Positions 12,261-24,117 are shown, counted from the stretch's first letter. The stretch: DNA of 64,000 nucleotides from Desarmillaria ectypa (GCA_030407005.1 JAUDYN010000006.1:3224001-3288000), one strand, 5' to 3'. Notes: a model not told the origin generated them from the sequence alone. Numbers and translations are program-made.

Positions 12261-13464
12261 ATGGATTCCTCCCTGTACAAAGACTTCACGACCTCTCACG
12301 GCCATACCTACCACTATCTCTTCTCGTCCTCAAAAGATGGCGCTAAACCCTACTTGCTTTTTCTCCATGGCTTTCCCAGCACCTCCTTTGACTGGCGGCA
12401 CCAAATTCCCTTCTTCGACAATGAGGGTTACGGTCTCGTAGTTCCAGATATGCTCGGCTACGGGGGGTCTTCGAAGCCCGTCGATGTCGCCGACTACCGG
12501 TCGACCGTTCTCACGAAAGATTTAGTAGAGCTAATAGACGCGGAGAATATTTCCCGTGTTGTTGCCATTGGACACGGCTGGTTCGTCTTCTCCGCTTCGA
12601 TTACTCGTTGCCAACATGTTCTTACTGCCCTTCTCATCAATCTGAAGGGGTTGCAAGATCAGCAGCCGTCTCGCCAATTACTACCCCGATCGATTCATCG
12701 CGTTCGGCTTCTTAGCCGTCGGATACTTCCCACCTGGCACAGAAAAAGATTACTACGAACCGATGCTGGCCTTAGTATGCTCTTCCATCTCTGCAGGCGC
12801 AATAACCCAAATCATCTTGCAGTCCAAAAAAACTTTTGGCTATGAAGTCTTCGGATATTGGTCCTTCTACTCCTCAGATGGTGCCGACAAGATCATTGAA
12901 GATAATATGGAGTCATTCTTGAGACTCTTGTATGCGCAGGACCCAAAGCTGATGATTACAGATTTAGCTCCCACCGATGCTCTGAAGGCGTACCTCTTGC
13001 AGGGCAAGACTGACGGTCCATTGGCTTCGTACATCACCGAGGAGGTTCGCCATAGTACTTTTGTTCTCAATGTATATATCTCACCCACCATTTAGGAGAA
13101 GGACTTCCACAAGAACGAACTCCTTGACGGCGGCATGGCAGGTTGTCTAAACTGGTACAAAGTCATGACTTCGGAAATTGACGCCGAGGATAACAAGGGT
13201 GTGCTAACTAGCAAATTGTCCATAGTTCTTCGTTTCTCACGTCTAATTACAGCTGCCCCAGAGGAAAACCTCGAGGTCACAATGCCAGTCTTCTTCGGCG
13301 GTGCACTGAAGGACTTCATCTGTCTCAGTGCCATCCATAAAATAGGGACCGCTGATAAATGTAAGAAAGCGACCATTCATGAATACGAGGCTTGCCATTG
13401 GGTGATGTGGGAGGCGAAGGATGAGGTCAACCGGGATTTGTTGAGCTGGCTTAGGGAACTGTAA
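12261..13464 (+). CDS. Epoxide-hydrolase-like alpha/beta hydrolase lacking the catalytic Asp
   Basis: Soluble epoxide-hydrolase fold. Five exons, 12261-12580, 12648-12774, 12823-13044, 13096-13198 and 13253-13464, total 984 nt and 327 residues, the usual size; all four introns (48-67 nt) keep phase. Residues 36-39 are HGFP (oxyanion-hole motif). The nucleophile elbow, normally G-H-D-W-G, reads G-H-G-W-G across the first splice (Gly106, codon GGC at 12576-12578). The cap and C-terminus are well preserved: SSRLANYYPDRF, FGYEVFGYW, GADKIIEDNMESF, NWYKVMTS, and the catalytic His in CHWVMW (His306). Without the Asp no alkyl-enzyme ester can form, so either this is a pseudoenzyme or one base is misread. 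The gene stands alone between F-box relics and a Zn2Cys6 regulator on the same strand. Confidence 0.88.
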
Positions 13465-14455
13465 CCGTAATGATATCGTTGCTGACTTGGAAATCGAATA
13501 TGTAATGGAGCGGCGGGAGCTGATGCTCAAAGACGGCGAATGAAACTTTGTTCTCAGTGGCATTACCAATGCATGACTACCGTTTAGAACAGGGTGATTT
13601 GAAAAGAGCGGCGATTGAGATTTTAATGGCCTCGATATTACGAAGATGTATATAATAGCAACGTGTATGCAACAGTAGCAGCGTAGACCATGATTTCTCA
13701 AGTTCGAGCGTAATGACAATATCATGGAAATTAATTCTATGGAGTTATAAGCACTACCTAACACCAGTGAGAGTTAAAGCTTTAGATACCAGAAAGTCGC
13801 ATCGATTGACGAGCACAAGCAGGAACCCATCAAAACGCCTAGATGCGTACGAAGGATCAGGCATCAGAGAAAATGACGCCAACCCATGACTTTATTTCAA
13901 ATTTCAAACCGAAAAGTACCCAGCACAAGCGTAGGGATGAGGGAAGGAAGAAGAACTGTTAGAAAAGGCCGAGCTTGGCCAACTTGAATTGGCTCTACAT
14001 TGCCGTGAATTATACAGAACCTCAAGAAAGACTAGTGTATTACCCATGTAAAACGAGCGTTCCATCTCATAATAATCGTAATCCTCCTTCGCCGACTTCC
14101 TCATAGATGCACTGCCAAGTACAAAGCGATAGCAAGGAGTGTTGCAGAGCTATACATAATCCTTGCCATGTAATCCTCAAGGAATCCCACCTTGGGGAGC
14201 ACTCAAGGCAGGGCAAATTGAGCAAATGACAGCAGAGTCACGGAGAAGCTTGAAGAGTAGATGTACTTGTATCATATTTAACAAGCGGGGTCTTCGCGAT
14301 ACTTGCACCAAAAAGAAAGACACTCGAGTCCCGGTTAATGGTTAAACTTGAAATGGACCGGCAGTGCCAAGCCGATTGACTCCGATCTACTCCGATCGAG
14401 GGATTTGGTTGATACATTCAACCTCAATTCCTGACGCTTGTCTGAACTGCTCACC
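13465..14455. other. Intergenic region, possible small minus-strand coding piece
   Basis: Promoter side of the Zn2Cys6 gene at 14456. On the minus strand 14104-14045 reads MRKSAKEDYDYYEMERSFYMG, followed by a possible donor and, about 60 nt on, LAKLGLF and a stop. This looks protein-like but the phases do not join well and I recognise no family, so I do not call it a gene. A stretch with CCGAT(C/T) repeats lies at about 14370-14402. Confidence 0.35.
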
Positions 14456-17400
14456 ATGGCCGACTATAACAATTCTCACGTATTATCTACTATGAAGAAG
14501 AGACTTGCTGGTTCCTGTGACAGATGTCGTCACAAGAAAGGTGAGCCTGCTTAAAAACATTAACATTGGTGTACGGTATCGGATATGGATCCGCTGAAAT
14601 CCGGCGTGCGGCGTGGCGACGCGTCATGCCTTCGAGTACGTGGAATTTTCATAGAATATACGCACCATTTGCAGCGGAGGGTAGTACATTACAAATTTCC
14701 ACAGAACTCTGTCCAAAATGCAGTGATCTGAGGAATTGCCAGTCTAGCGACAATTTCCTTTTTCCCAATATGATTATCTGGACCTAGAAGCTGATTATTT
14801 TTCCCAGTCAAATGTATACTTATCGACGTCTCTCACCTTGAATGGATTGACAAATTCTTTCACTACAGGTGATAGCGCAACCGCGCAAGGCAATCGTTGT
14901 TCAAATTGTGTCGTATGCAATGCAGAGTGCACGCATGCAGATCTAATCAAGGTATGCCTTCACTCTTCGTTGGAATTCACGATGCCATCTTATTCTGTAC
15001 AGAGACGTGGGTCAAAACCAAGGTTCGTTTTATCTGTATCGACACAAATTTGTCACCGATTTTAGTAGTCATACACGAGATTCCCCTTCTGCCGCTTCGA
15101 GCTCAAAGAGACATGGGCCGGACCTTAGGCATGTTTCCGTGCGCTCTTGGATCTCGCATATGCTAACAAGGTGGCCAACAGCTATGTGCACAGCTTGGAA
15201 CGACGTGTGAATCAGTTGGAGCGTATACTCAAAGAGGTGCGAATGCTCTCCGTCTGGTCTGAGGCACCCTCTGAGTTGCCGTAGCTCAGTCCGGACGTCA
15301 ACTTACCCAAAGAAACGGCGGGACGAGAGACTCCGGCCGAGCGTCTGCCGACATCCATGTACGCCAGTATATCTCGACAAGGGAGCCAATCACCTGAGAT
15401 CACCGAGCCGGAGGAGGACTTTTCACACCCGGACCTCATGGAAAGCTTGAAAAGATTGTCACACCACCATTTCGAGAACTTTAGCCAGAGGTATTTTGGA
15501 CGTTCAAGCAGTCTTACGCTCTTCACAGATGTCATATCTATCATGAAGAAGTCTATGGGCAACGAGAATATGGTACAATTTAGAGAACATTTCGATTTAC
15601 AGCCTGTGTGTCTTGCCTTCGAGTCTTTGGTGTTTGTGATTCACGAGCCTTGACTCCATTAGTGGGAACGGGCAACAGCCGACGCTGAGACTCCTCGTTA
15701 TGTATATCCCGACAATGACTTCATTCGGAGCCTCGTTGCCATTTATTTCGAAACAATTAATCCGATTTTTCCGATTCTGCACCGACCTACTTTCGAAAAG
15801 CACATCGACGATGGATTACATTTGCAAGACCATAATTTCGGCGCTGCATTACTTCTTGTCTTGGCAGTTGCTTCGCGATATTCTAACGACCCGCGAGTTT
15901 TGGCAAGTCCCGGCTCCAAGGTTTCTTCGGGATGGAGATTCTTCGAGCAGGTCTGCATCTTCAAGAAAGTAGTTTACGCTCCTCCATGCTTGTATGAGCT
16001 TCAGGTCGCTGTTGTAAGCCGGAATTGTCTTCTTGCTCCATCTAACTAAAGGTCACCCTGATAGCTTGGGGGCGTATACGCCCTTGGGACTTCTATTCCT
16101 GAGCTCGGCTGGACCATGATCGGGGTTGGACTACGTTCTGCGATAGATATAGGACTACATAGACGAAAACCGGAAGGTTACAAGTTCACGGTCGAAGACG
16201 AGCTCAAGAAGCGATCGTTTTGGTACGTGTACCTCCGTTCAAGTTGGTGTCAACGCAAGATGTTAACGAATACAGGGCCCTTGTTGTAATCGATAGAGTC
16301 TTAGGACTATATGTTGGATTTCCCGCCATGATACAAGATGAGGAGTACGCTGTTTCCACAGGTTACTAAGCTCCTGTTCAACAAAACTATTCCAGGTTAG
16401 ACCTAGAGCTGCCAGTCGAGTGCGACGACGAAAATTGGGAGATAACTCCAGATGGCCAACTACATTTCAATCAGCCGCCTGGTGAACCTACAAAGATCAG
16501 CTATTTTATCGCTTCGATAAAGTTGAGCGAAATTATTTCCGTTGTCATGAAGACATTATATCCTATCAAGAAAGCTCGAAACATGCTAGGTCTGACAGGA
16601 AAGAGTTGGGAACAACGACTAGTTGTCGAGTTAGATTCATCCCTGAATGCGTGGGTGAATTCGATCCCCGGTCATTGTATGTGTCCAGTGGCCTCTGTTT
16701 GACATCTCATGGACTTCGTCTTAGTACGTTGGGATCCCAGATGCGACAATGCAATATTCTTGTATCAATCCGCGGCCCTGCATAGCGTCTACTACATGCT
16801 TCAGATACTCATACATCATCCATTTCTACGCACAGATTCATCATTATCCACACCTTCCCTTATTATCTGCACAAACGCGGCGAAGTCGTGTACTGGAATC
16901 CTTGAAGTTCACATGGCTAGAATAAGGACTGTCAATCCCCAAATAATTGTACGCGTCTAATCACTCCTCTCTTTCTATTATTTACATCTAAACTCAGATG
17001 GGTGCGTTTACCTCCGGTGCCGTATTCGCTACGAATATCTGGAGTAGCAAACGGGCGGGCCATGCTCCTAATGCAAGGGACCTTGCCAGCTTTGAAGTGT
17101 GTCTAGCCACCTTCGAACATGCCACTGATACGTGCGTGTTGAGCCCTCCAGTACTTGAATGGAGCTAAAATTGTTCAGTCAATAGGTGGAATATAGCTGG
17201 TCCTCAACTGTGAGTTTATCGCAAAACTTGCGTTTGCATGACCGTTTTGACAGGGCTCGTAGCACCCTGTTCAAGGCTATGACTTCCGTGGAGTGTACTA
17301 AAGCATTAGACAATTCCGTCATCCCCCCAACACGACTTCAAGCAAATGTTCCAGCTGCTTCTATATGGAGTTCCTACGATACCGTGCCACAAACTGCACT

Positions 17401-17783
17401 TTTTCAAAGTGGTCAGTCCTTTTGTACCGTTATGTTCTTCCTTTTGTCTTTAATATTAATTAATGAGATCTGACATGTCAGGTGAACAAGTATACTGGGA
17501 CGATTATCTGACGAGTCAGCTTGGCGCTGATCTGCCATTATACCGGACAAACGAACCTCACCTTGGGTTCTCAAGCTTAGCTCAGCCGCCATACCTTAAT
17601 ACGGAATCAGGGTTGTCTGGAGCGACTATCGACATGTGGACTGACGCGCCTCTTGGGTTTAGGTAGGATATCCTTCCTTGCCTGTCTTTTGGTGAGGTTT
17701 GTTGATGTGACATGACCCGTAGTCTCTCGGAGTGGAATGCCTATGTTATAAGCATGGCACCCAGAACTAATGGATGGCGTTGA
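14456..17783 (+). CDS. Zn2Cys6 transcription factor with fungal-specific domain (copy 1)
   Basis: Fungal binuclear zinc-cluster regulator with a Fungal_trans-like middle region. Fifteen exons fit in phase: 14456-14540, 14808-14813, 14869-14951, 15171-15236, 15285-15605, 15663-16013, 16065-16222, 16276-16344, 16396-16676, 16725-16948, 16998-17131, 17186-17209, 17254-17411, 17482-17662 and 17723-17783. They total 2,202 nt, 733 residues. Zinc ligands are Cys21, 24, 31, 41, 44 and 51, exactly Cx2Cx6Cx9Cx2Cx6C. Cys31 depends on the 6-nt second exon. A coiled-coil linker follows (YVHSLERRVNQLERILKE), then acidic spacer and domain hallmarks such as NPIFPILHRPTFE, LAVASRYSNDPRV, IGLHRRKPEGY and LELPVECDDENWE. 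No stop or frame break. It converges tail-to-tail on the next regulator. Target genes unknown. Confidence 0.9.
14808..14813 (+). other. 6-nt microexon encoding part of the zinc ligand (copy 1)
   Basis: TCAAAT is flanked by TTTTTCCCAG and GTATAC. Joined to the G ending exon 1 and the GT starting exon 3 it makes GTC AAA TGT: Val-Lys-Cys, with Cys31 the third zinc ligand. Intron 1 is long (267 nt), intron 2 is 55 nt. Skipping would keep frame and give Gly in place of Val-Lys-Cys. Confidence 0.85.
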
Positions 17784-18205
17784 CAAATCTTGTAGCGGCG
17801 CCGGTACGTACCAACATGTTTGATTGTAATTCTCACTGTAAATGCAGATGTATATACAAGTAGTGATATATCGTAGTTCTCTTTGTTTCGAGTCCTATGT
17901 ATTGAAAGGTGCTGACTGTCTATAGAAGTGCAATGTGCTACACACACAACACTACACAAAACACTCAGTAATTGTGGTTCGAAGGGAGGTAGAATACACG
18001 ATACGGGCCAGGAACACAAGTCAATAAATAACCTCAGTGGACAAAATGGCAATAGCCATCCTGGCTCGAACGCACAACCAGTCGACTGGGATCTCTCAGG
18101 AAGTCCAGTTGTTTAGATATCGAGCCCAGTCATCTAGCCTATGAATTGTTAGACATCGTAATGCCGGACATGATGAAGAGACAATGTATAAGGGAAAAGG
18201 GTGTT
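17784..18205. other. Convergent 3' intergenic space
   Basis: Lies between the 3' ends of two convergent Zn2Cys6 genes and should hold both 3' UTRs and terminators. No further gene seen. Confidence 0.6.
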
Positions 18206-20880
18206 TTACTGAGGCTGTATGTCTCCTTGGGGGATAAATGACCAGGCTGCATTCGGATGATGAAAAGATGGTTTCAGGGTTGCAACCATCGGAGGGTCTG
18301 TCTTTGGAGATGGTGTATCACATTCACCAGCCAAAGTCAGCTCATGGAGAATATCCCTGATATCGGAAAAGTTCATCAGCATTGAAGATAAGAAGCACTA
18401 ACAAGTACTTGCCACAGCAATCCCGCATGATGATACCTAATAATGCATTACCCATCAGGAATGGATAACAGATGCTGATGAGTATTAATACACATACCCA
18501 TTTTCCATATCTGCGAGTACTTCCATGCACTTTTGCACGCCATTCATCTCCCTCTCGGACCCGAAGCCAGGCCTGTTCGTTCCCCACATGTTAAGCAGCA
18601 GGACGATCGCAGCGTTGAATGTCAATAGCTACACGGAGATGAGATGGGGATATTGTGAAAGGCCATACCACTTACCCCAGCCACGGGGAATATCATTCCA
18701 CTCCGAGAGCTCTGGATATGAGCAACTCGGGAGTAAGAACGAGCCGCATTGGTGCATATGGCTAGAGATGGAAAGTGGGCCTTTGGCGGATCGGGCCCGG
18801 GAGGCGTCGTGATAAAAGGCTTATGAATCAGCATCTGTACATGGTAGTATGAAAGATGCAGTGAGGCGGATTGGTCAAAATGCATGAGGTTCTCTCGGGC
18901 CGGGTCCCATCGCACTGGATTGAATTGAGATAGTGGTGATCCAGGGCGCTAAAGGAAGTTTTAAACACGTACGGTGTTCCGGGAGTGAGTCCATCCATTT
19001 GTTGAGTCCTGAATCGAGCTCCACGATGATTTGTTGTTCCCAATTTTTGTCTAGCAAGTTGAGCATGACTTTGGAGTGGCGGATGGAGTACTGGGGAATG
19101 GTCAGATTGGAGGAGACGGAAAGGAAGCCGCATACGATTGTTCGTAAACAGATGACCAACATGCGGGTTAACCGCAAATGATGATTGAAGTATGATACTG
19201 CAGAGGGTTGTCCTGCCGGTTGTGTCAATATCTGCTGAGGGTCCGAATGTTCCCAGTATTCGTCATCGCATTCAGTCGGCAAGTCGGCATCAATGCTAGA
19301 AGGCGTGTTAGACAATGGCAAGAGGGAAAGGACGCAGGGAATATACTCCTCATCATGGATCATACAAGGGCGACCTAGTGCTGAACTAAGTAATCTGTCC
19401 ATACTCACCAAGCACCTACAAAGACCGTCAGGTACGATCGATTGATCACTGGCATGCGTCTCACCAAAATACACGTTTCCATAGCTCTCCTTCCACTGTT
19501 TTTGGACGGTAGCCGGGCCTTTTCCTATGGGCACCCGCATCCTGTGCTATTCGGAGGCCTATGCCCACGGACACCCAGGATTTGTGTGGCACTGATGAGC
19601 CTAGCAAGAAATAACCGAGGAGCTGGAATGGAAAACGGTAAGAATATCCCAGCTAGTAGAAGCCACTCACGCAGCACAGTTGCGCATCATATAGGGAAGG
19701 TACATCCATTCCGGGAGGCGCCCTATTCATACCAATAACTTGACTCGCCCACTTCCAACCGCTCGATAGTTTCGAGTTTTCGTCGACTAGGACTCGAGGA
19801 TCGTCTGAGTATCTGGACGCTAACGCGCATACGACCAGCAGAACAGCGGCAAACGGGGTATCTTTGAAGTGCTGTCCCTCCGTCACTGATCTCTCCAAAG
19901 TTGGTCGGTGTAGCACAGGGAGAAAGATGTTGACGTGTGTAAAGTATAGGTCAATAAGCGATGACAGTAAATCGGCGTCCGGGAAAGAAAATAATGAATA
20001 TTGAGGGCGGTATCGTGATGGGTCATGCCAAGGGCGGATATGCCAGAATTCTAGCCTCATCGAAGTGAAATTCGTTACGTTGTATAAAGCACCGGTGCGC
20101 CATAGTTTGCAATCGAGAGCGGTTTGTACGAGATGGACGCTACTGGACTTGCCGTGAAACCTATACCCTAGAATATAGTCTCGAAACTGGTCCAGATTAC
20201 TTTCTAGAGCGACATCATGATCACTGTCATCCGGTGAGGAAGGAGCATCGGAGTCAGTGACATCCCTGTTATAAGATCGCAGTATTCTCGTTATAACGTC
20301 AGGGTCAGGGTTCCCCTTCTCGAGTTCCTTGTCCAGATCTACTTCAGGTGGCAGTATCTGCTATCATATTACCCCTTCTTTTCTCTGATGAAGGGAACGA
20401 GTCTACCTACCTTGTGCAAAAGCTGTTCCATTGCTTCGGCCTTACTCTCCAATTGTTTGATGTAACTAGTATCGAAGGTTATATTCAACGCCTTTCGTAT
20501 CAGAGAAGCACAAGACGAACCGCATAGTTCGTGTACCCTGAAATGAGTTGGAAATATCGTCTAATTTATTATCCGCTAACTTAGCTCACCTCTGCTTGAC
20601 CGACATAGGTGCAGTGCAAATCCCCTTTCTTGCAGCGAGAGCATGGTTTACCGAGAAAAAAAGACCCGTCGCCTAGAGAAAGATGTTATTCTACTGTGGT
20701 AACATTGCCAGCTCAAGAACGCGGCATACATCGAACTTTAGAAGTGTAGTAATCAAGCCCCGTCGTCAATGCGTGATAGTAGGTGGGCTTGCCTTTTTTT
20801 CCCCTGCAGATATCGCACGCTTTATGGTTCCTGCTCGTCGCAGTAGTGATATCGCTTTCTTCTGGCCAATACGAAGCCAT
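18206..20880 (-). CDS. Zn2Cys6 transcription factor with fungal-specific domain (divergent copy)
   Basis: Same architecture as the other two regulators but more diverged. Exons on the minus strand: 20880-20793, 20735-20730, 20672-20605, 20560-20411, 20360-19671, 19622-19465, 19415-19347, 19295-18973, 18914-18676, 18628-18498 and 18356-18206; 2,073 nt, 690 residues. Zinc ligands are Cys22, 25, 32, 42, 45 and 52, canonical spacing, with Cys32 completed by a 6-nt microexon. The first intron starts with GC (GCAAGC), not GT. The exon 3/4 join needs the donor GTCGGT after 20605; the stronger-looking GTGAGC donor at 20589 leaves a one-base phase error. Later hallmarks: NIFLPVLHRPTLE, ALASRYSDDPRV, DAGAHRKRPGY, LGRPCMIHDEDIDADLPTECDDEYWE, LRWDPARENL. 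The linker coil is YIKQLESKAEAMEQLLHK. Regulated genes unknown. Confidence 0.85.
20730..20735 (-). other. 6-nt microexon encoding part of the zinc ligand (divergent copy)
   Basis: On the minus strand TTCGAT is flanked by TTCTAAAG and GTATGC. With neighbouring exons it gives GTT CGA TGC, Val-Arg-Cys, completing Cys32. Both flanking introns are 57 nt. The upstream intron has a GC donor at 20792-20791. Confidence 0.82.
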
Positions 20881-22259
20881 CGTAAAAATCGGTTTAATTC
20901 CGACTTCAAAAATTTAGCAAGGAGTCGATGTCGTGGCAGGTGGGGGTGGTAGTTCAAGTCGTAGTGAAACCAGCCCATGACCCAATATACGGAACAACCT
21001 AAATAGTAGCCGGTGGGTCTTCTGAGGGCTGCTGAACTGTTCATTGGGATTAGTTGATGGGTCTGGAATTAACACGAGCACGTGGCTCGGGCCGTTTGGA
21101 GTTGCTGACGCAAACAAGTGTACGTGCGTTCGATCCGACTTACCACCTTCACCAGCAAGCTTGGGCGTATCAGCTCATGTCTCTTGTTCGTAAAGGACTC
21201 TAATGGGCACCTATGCACACTTTTATGCCATTCATTTCTTTCCACTTTTTTCTATCGCGACGAGTCTCCCAGGGCTGTAAATCTACGGTAACCGCTGTCG
21301 GAGACTCGGAGCCGTATCTCTCAACACTGAAAGGAGGTACTGCACCTTGCAAGGAAAGTTACATGCACACCTTCGGCCCGCCAGCTTCTTGCCAAATCAG
21401 ATGGATCCTAGTTTCAGTCATTTGACAGATACAAACTACTTCTCGGGACCCATTATCGTCGGCGAACAATCAGAATAAGCTTCCAAAATTCGAGTGTCCA
21501 TGATTATTAAAAAGCCACTGAACATCAGAAGATTGTGGGAGGAGGGGGGGAAGGGGATCCGCTAGATGCTGGAGAATTGAGAAATCTTGAGGCGTCTTTA
21601 GAAGCAGAGCGATGCTAGTTGTTCTCGGTCCCGAAGGGTCTGTTCTTCTCTGCTCCTTCTGTCGATGTTGGTTAGTAACCCTCTGACGAGAGCACTTACG
21701 TAACTCTTCTCGAGACTATTTCTGGGGAGACATGGACTTTATGCTAAGCTCCAAGAACATGGCATCTATCAAGGCCAGTCGATGATGATATTTGTCTTAG
21801 TATCTAGCGCTAGGACGTGTTATCTAGGTATCTACAGGACATCATACACTGCGATTTTTTCGGAGAAGCTATCTACAATGCCGAGACTGACGTTCATTTA
21901 TCAACTTGACTGTGGGTCAGAACGGTGTCACGTTGCTCCATTCATGAGGTAGTGAATGGAATGATGTCTGCAGATTTGGCCAACGCTGAGGTAATAAGTG
22001 TCACTGCTGAGGTTTCTGACAGTGTTCAGCCCTAGGCCTTCGAATGGAACGACAAACAGATTATATACCTGAAGCCCTACATCGCCGTTGCAGGGGGAAA
22101 GTTTCATAGCAAGGATATACTATCGGTTCTGCTCCGAGGCGAAGTTGACTAATACATTTTTATCCTCGGTTAATTTAATAACGTACGAACAGCGATGATG
22201 TAATTTGGGTATTTTAAGGGTCGACATTATGATGAACATTGATGCATGGCTTGTGCGGG
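20881..22259. other. Intergenic region
   Basis: Promoter side of the divergent Zn2Cys6 gene. No supportable gene. Overlapping frames around 20914-21117 and 21213-21425 lack motifs. A G-rich run (GGAGGAGGGGGGGAAGGGG) is at about 21539-21557. Confidence 0.45.
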
Positions 22260-22742
22260 TTATAAAGGGAGCTCTGACTAAAAACACTTAGATGTGCAAG
22301 GTTGATGGATGTGCGTGAGCGTTGGCTTTGATGCAATGGATCATAGAAACTGCCTGCATCGAGAAGAGTAACATCATATTGACGCAGGGAACCCAGTGTT
22401 CTTGCCCATACTTTAGGATAGAGGGTTGTGATGGTGGACTGCCACAGCTGGCAGACCTTGTCAATGGTTCATGCCGAATGTATCTGTCAAAATGTTCAGG
22501 GGAAGAGTGCTGATGGGGGATAAAACCGCTCGGTAATTGAGTTTGACCTAGTGCAATAGGCGGCGTTTCTCTGTGAGTTGTTGAAGGGCTTCAGCCAGAT
22601 GAGAGACATCCACATCAATACTAGCAGGGTCATGGTCGACACAGAGCTCCGATTCTCTCAGGATCGCTTTTTCCCTTTCATCGAGAGGACCGCTATTCAC
22701 CCTACGCAGCGAGAGAAAATCCAGCTGTTTGTTGTCCATCAA
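22260..22742 (-). pseudogene. F-box protein relic with in-frame stop
   Basis: The minus strand begins MMDNKQLDFLSLRRVNSGP and continues with the Glu-rich helix typical of basidiomycete F-box N-termini, ending ALQQLTEKRRLLH. A TAG at 22550-22548 interrupts it. The same frame then reads VKLNYRAVLSPISTLPLNIL, a degenerate F-box. One frame away follows DKVCQLWQSTITTLYPKVW, the usual second F-box half. The order is right and the frame broken, so this is a pseudogene. Unrelated in detail to the two copies at 10.4 and 41.6 kb. Confidence 0.7.
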
Positions 22743-23352
22743 GACATTCTAACTTGATATGATTGCTTGTCGCAAGGATGGGACATCGATATCTTCATGC
22801 GTGATCTAAGCAGCAGACACAAATGAAACTGAGTAATCAAAGTAACTTCATTCACTGCCACTCACAGGAGAACTTCTTTTCATCTTGGTGAGAGATGCTT
22901 GAAAACTGAATCAAGTTGGTCGTCCCTCCGGAATAAGGAGAGTAAACCTTCTTGCCAGGCGGATATGCTTTCTTTTACTCAGTTGGGGATCTACAAATCA
23001 TAATTTTCCAGAAGAAGGGCGGAGCAAACACACCTTACCTTTGTCCGACCCTTGTTCCATGAACATTGATTCTTGAAGAGTGTGAAAGAAATCGAATACT
23101 ACCGTTTCGGCTCATATTCCCACACCACAGACGGTCAAAAAGACGGCGTAGGATTATAGTCCGACATTCAGATGAATGAGGATGAAGTATTTAAATAACA
23201 GCTTCCATGGCTATGTTCGATATCTGAATAGCTGGACTACTTGAGGGCATTAGACCTTGACTATTAAGAGAACATAAACACGAATAAAAGATCCTACAAG
23301 ATTGAATGGGGCGTCAAACATGTTCTCAGTATTCTCACTGATGAAGGCTGCT
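22743..23352. other. Region without a recognisable gene
   Basis: Nothing recognised on either strand; no repeat seen by eye. Confidence 0.4.
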
Positions 23353-23640
23353 CGCTCATTCATCATGCATCAACTGAAACCTCAACTCCTCCTCCCTCAT
23401 CATGAGGTCCATAAAATCCATAGCGAGATCCAACAGCTCAGCGGCGGGGAGGAGTCCCAATTGACTGTTACTTTCCTCCACCAGACCAAGCGCCTCTTGC
23501 AATCACCAGTCCCGGTGTTGTTGCAGCACATTCATCGTAGACAGCCTTGGGCTCTCAAGCTCAGGGTCAACCAGGAAGAATACGTCCAGGAAGAACCCGA
23601 CAATCTTCCTTATCTGGCTTTGATCGATATCGAAGCATAA
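23353..23640 (-). pseudogene. Unidentified coding remnant
   Basis: On the minus strand one frame holds about 95 codons with protein-like composition and a single internal TGA. The first part reads IRKIVGFFLDVFFLVDPELE, the second LAMDFMDLMMREEELRFQL. The opposite strand has an unbroken 112-codon frame (23302-23640), so strand choice is uncertain. I recognise no family. Confidence 0.25.
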
Positions 23641-24117
23641 AAGGCGACACGCAGTGCTGGTACATGTTTGGAAATGCGATACAGCGCTTCATTTCGGTGG
23701 ATAAATCCACGCTGATTTGATTCAGTAATTCGTCCCTGCCCTCTGCTAGAAGTCAGGACGTGAACATCGCAACATACTGATACCAACTAATTGGTCCCTA
23801 GAGTCTGAATCAATCAATCTAAGTCTAGAGGTTTACGAAAAGGATCCTTCACTGGCACGAGAGGTAAGGAATTGGAAGCGAACGAATCGTGAGTCTTGTT
23901 TCAGGGCCCGCATACGTTAACCTAATCAACAATACTACTATGTCAGCAAGTTTTAAAAGAACAGATACAAGCAGCACTTTGTTGTGCGCTATAATTGAAT
24001 GTTGCACTCAGTACAGTAATAATCCGTCTGGCAGTTGGTTATCTACCGAAATATTGATTTATTAATTAATTGTAATTATTATCACTCTCCTTCCACCACA
24101 CTCATCTCTTGCACAAC

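Noticed and set aside
13243..13764. Minus-strand 173-codon open frame
   Set aside because: Overlaps the last exon of the epoxide-hydrolase-like gene on the other strand, with no motif of its own.
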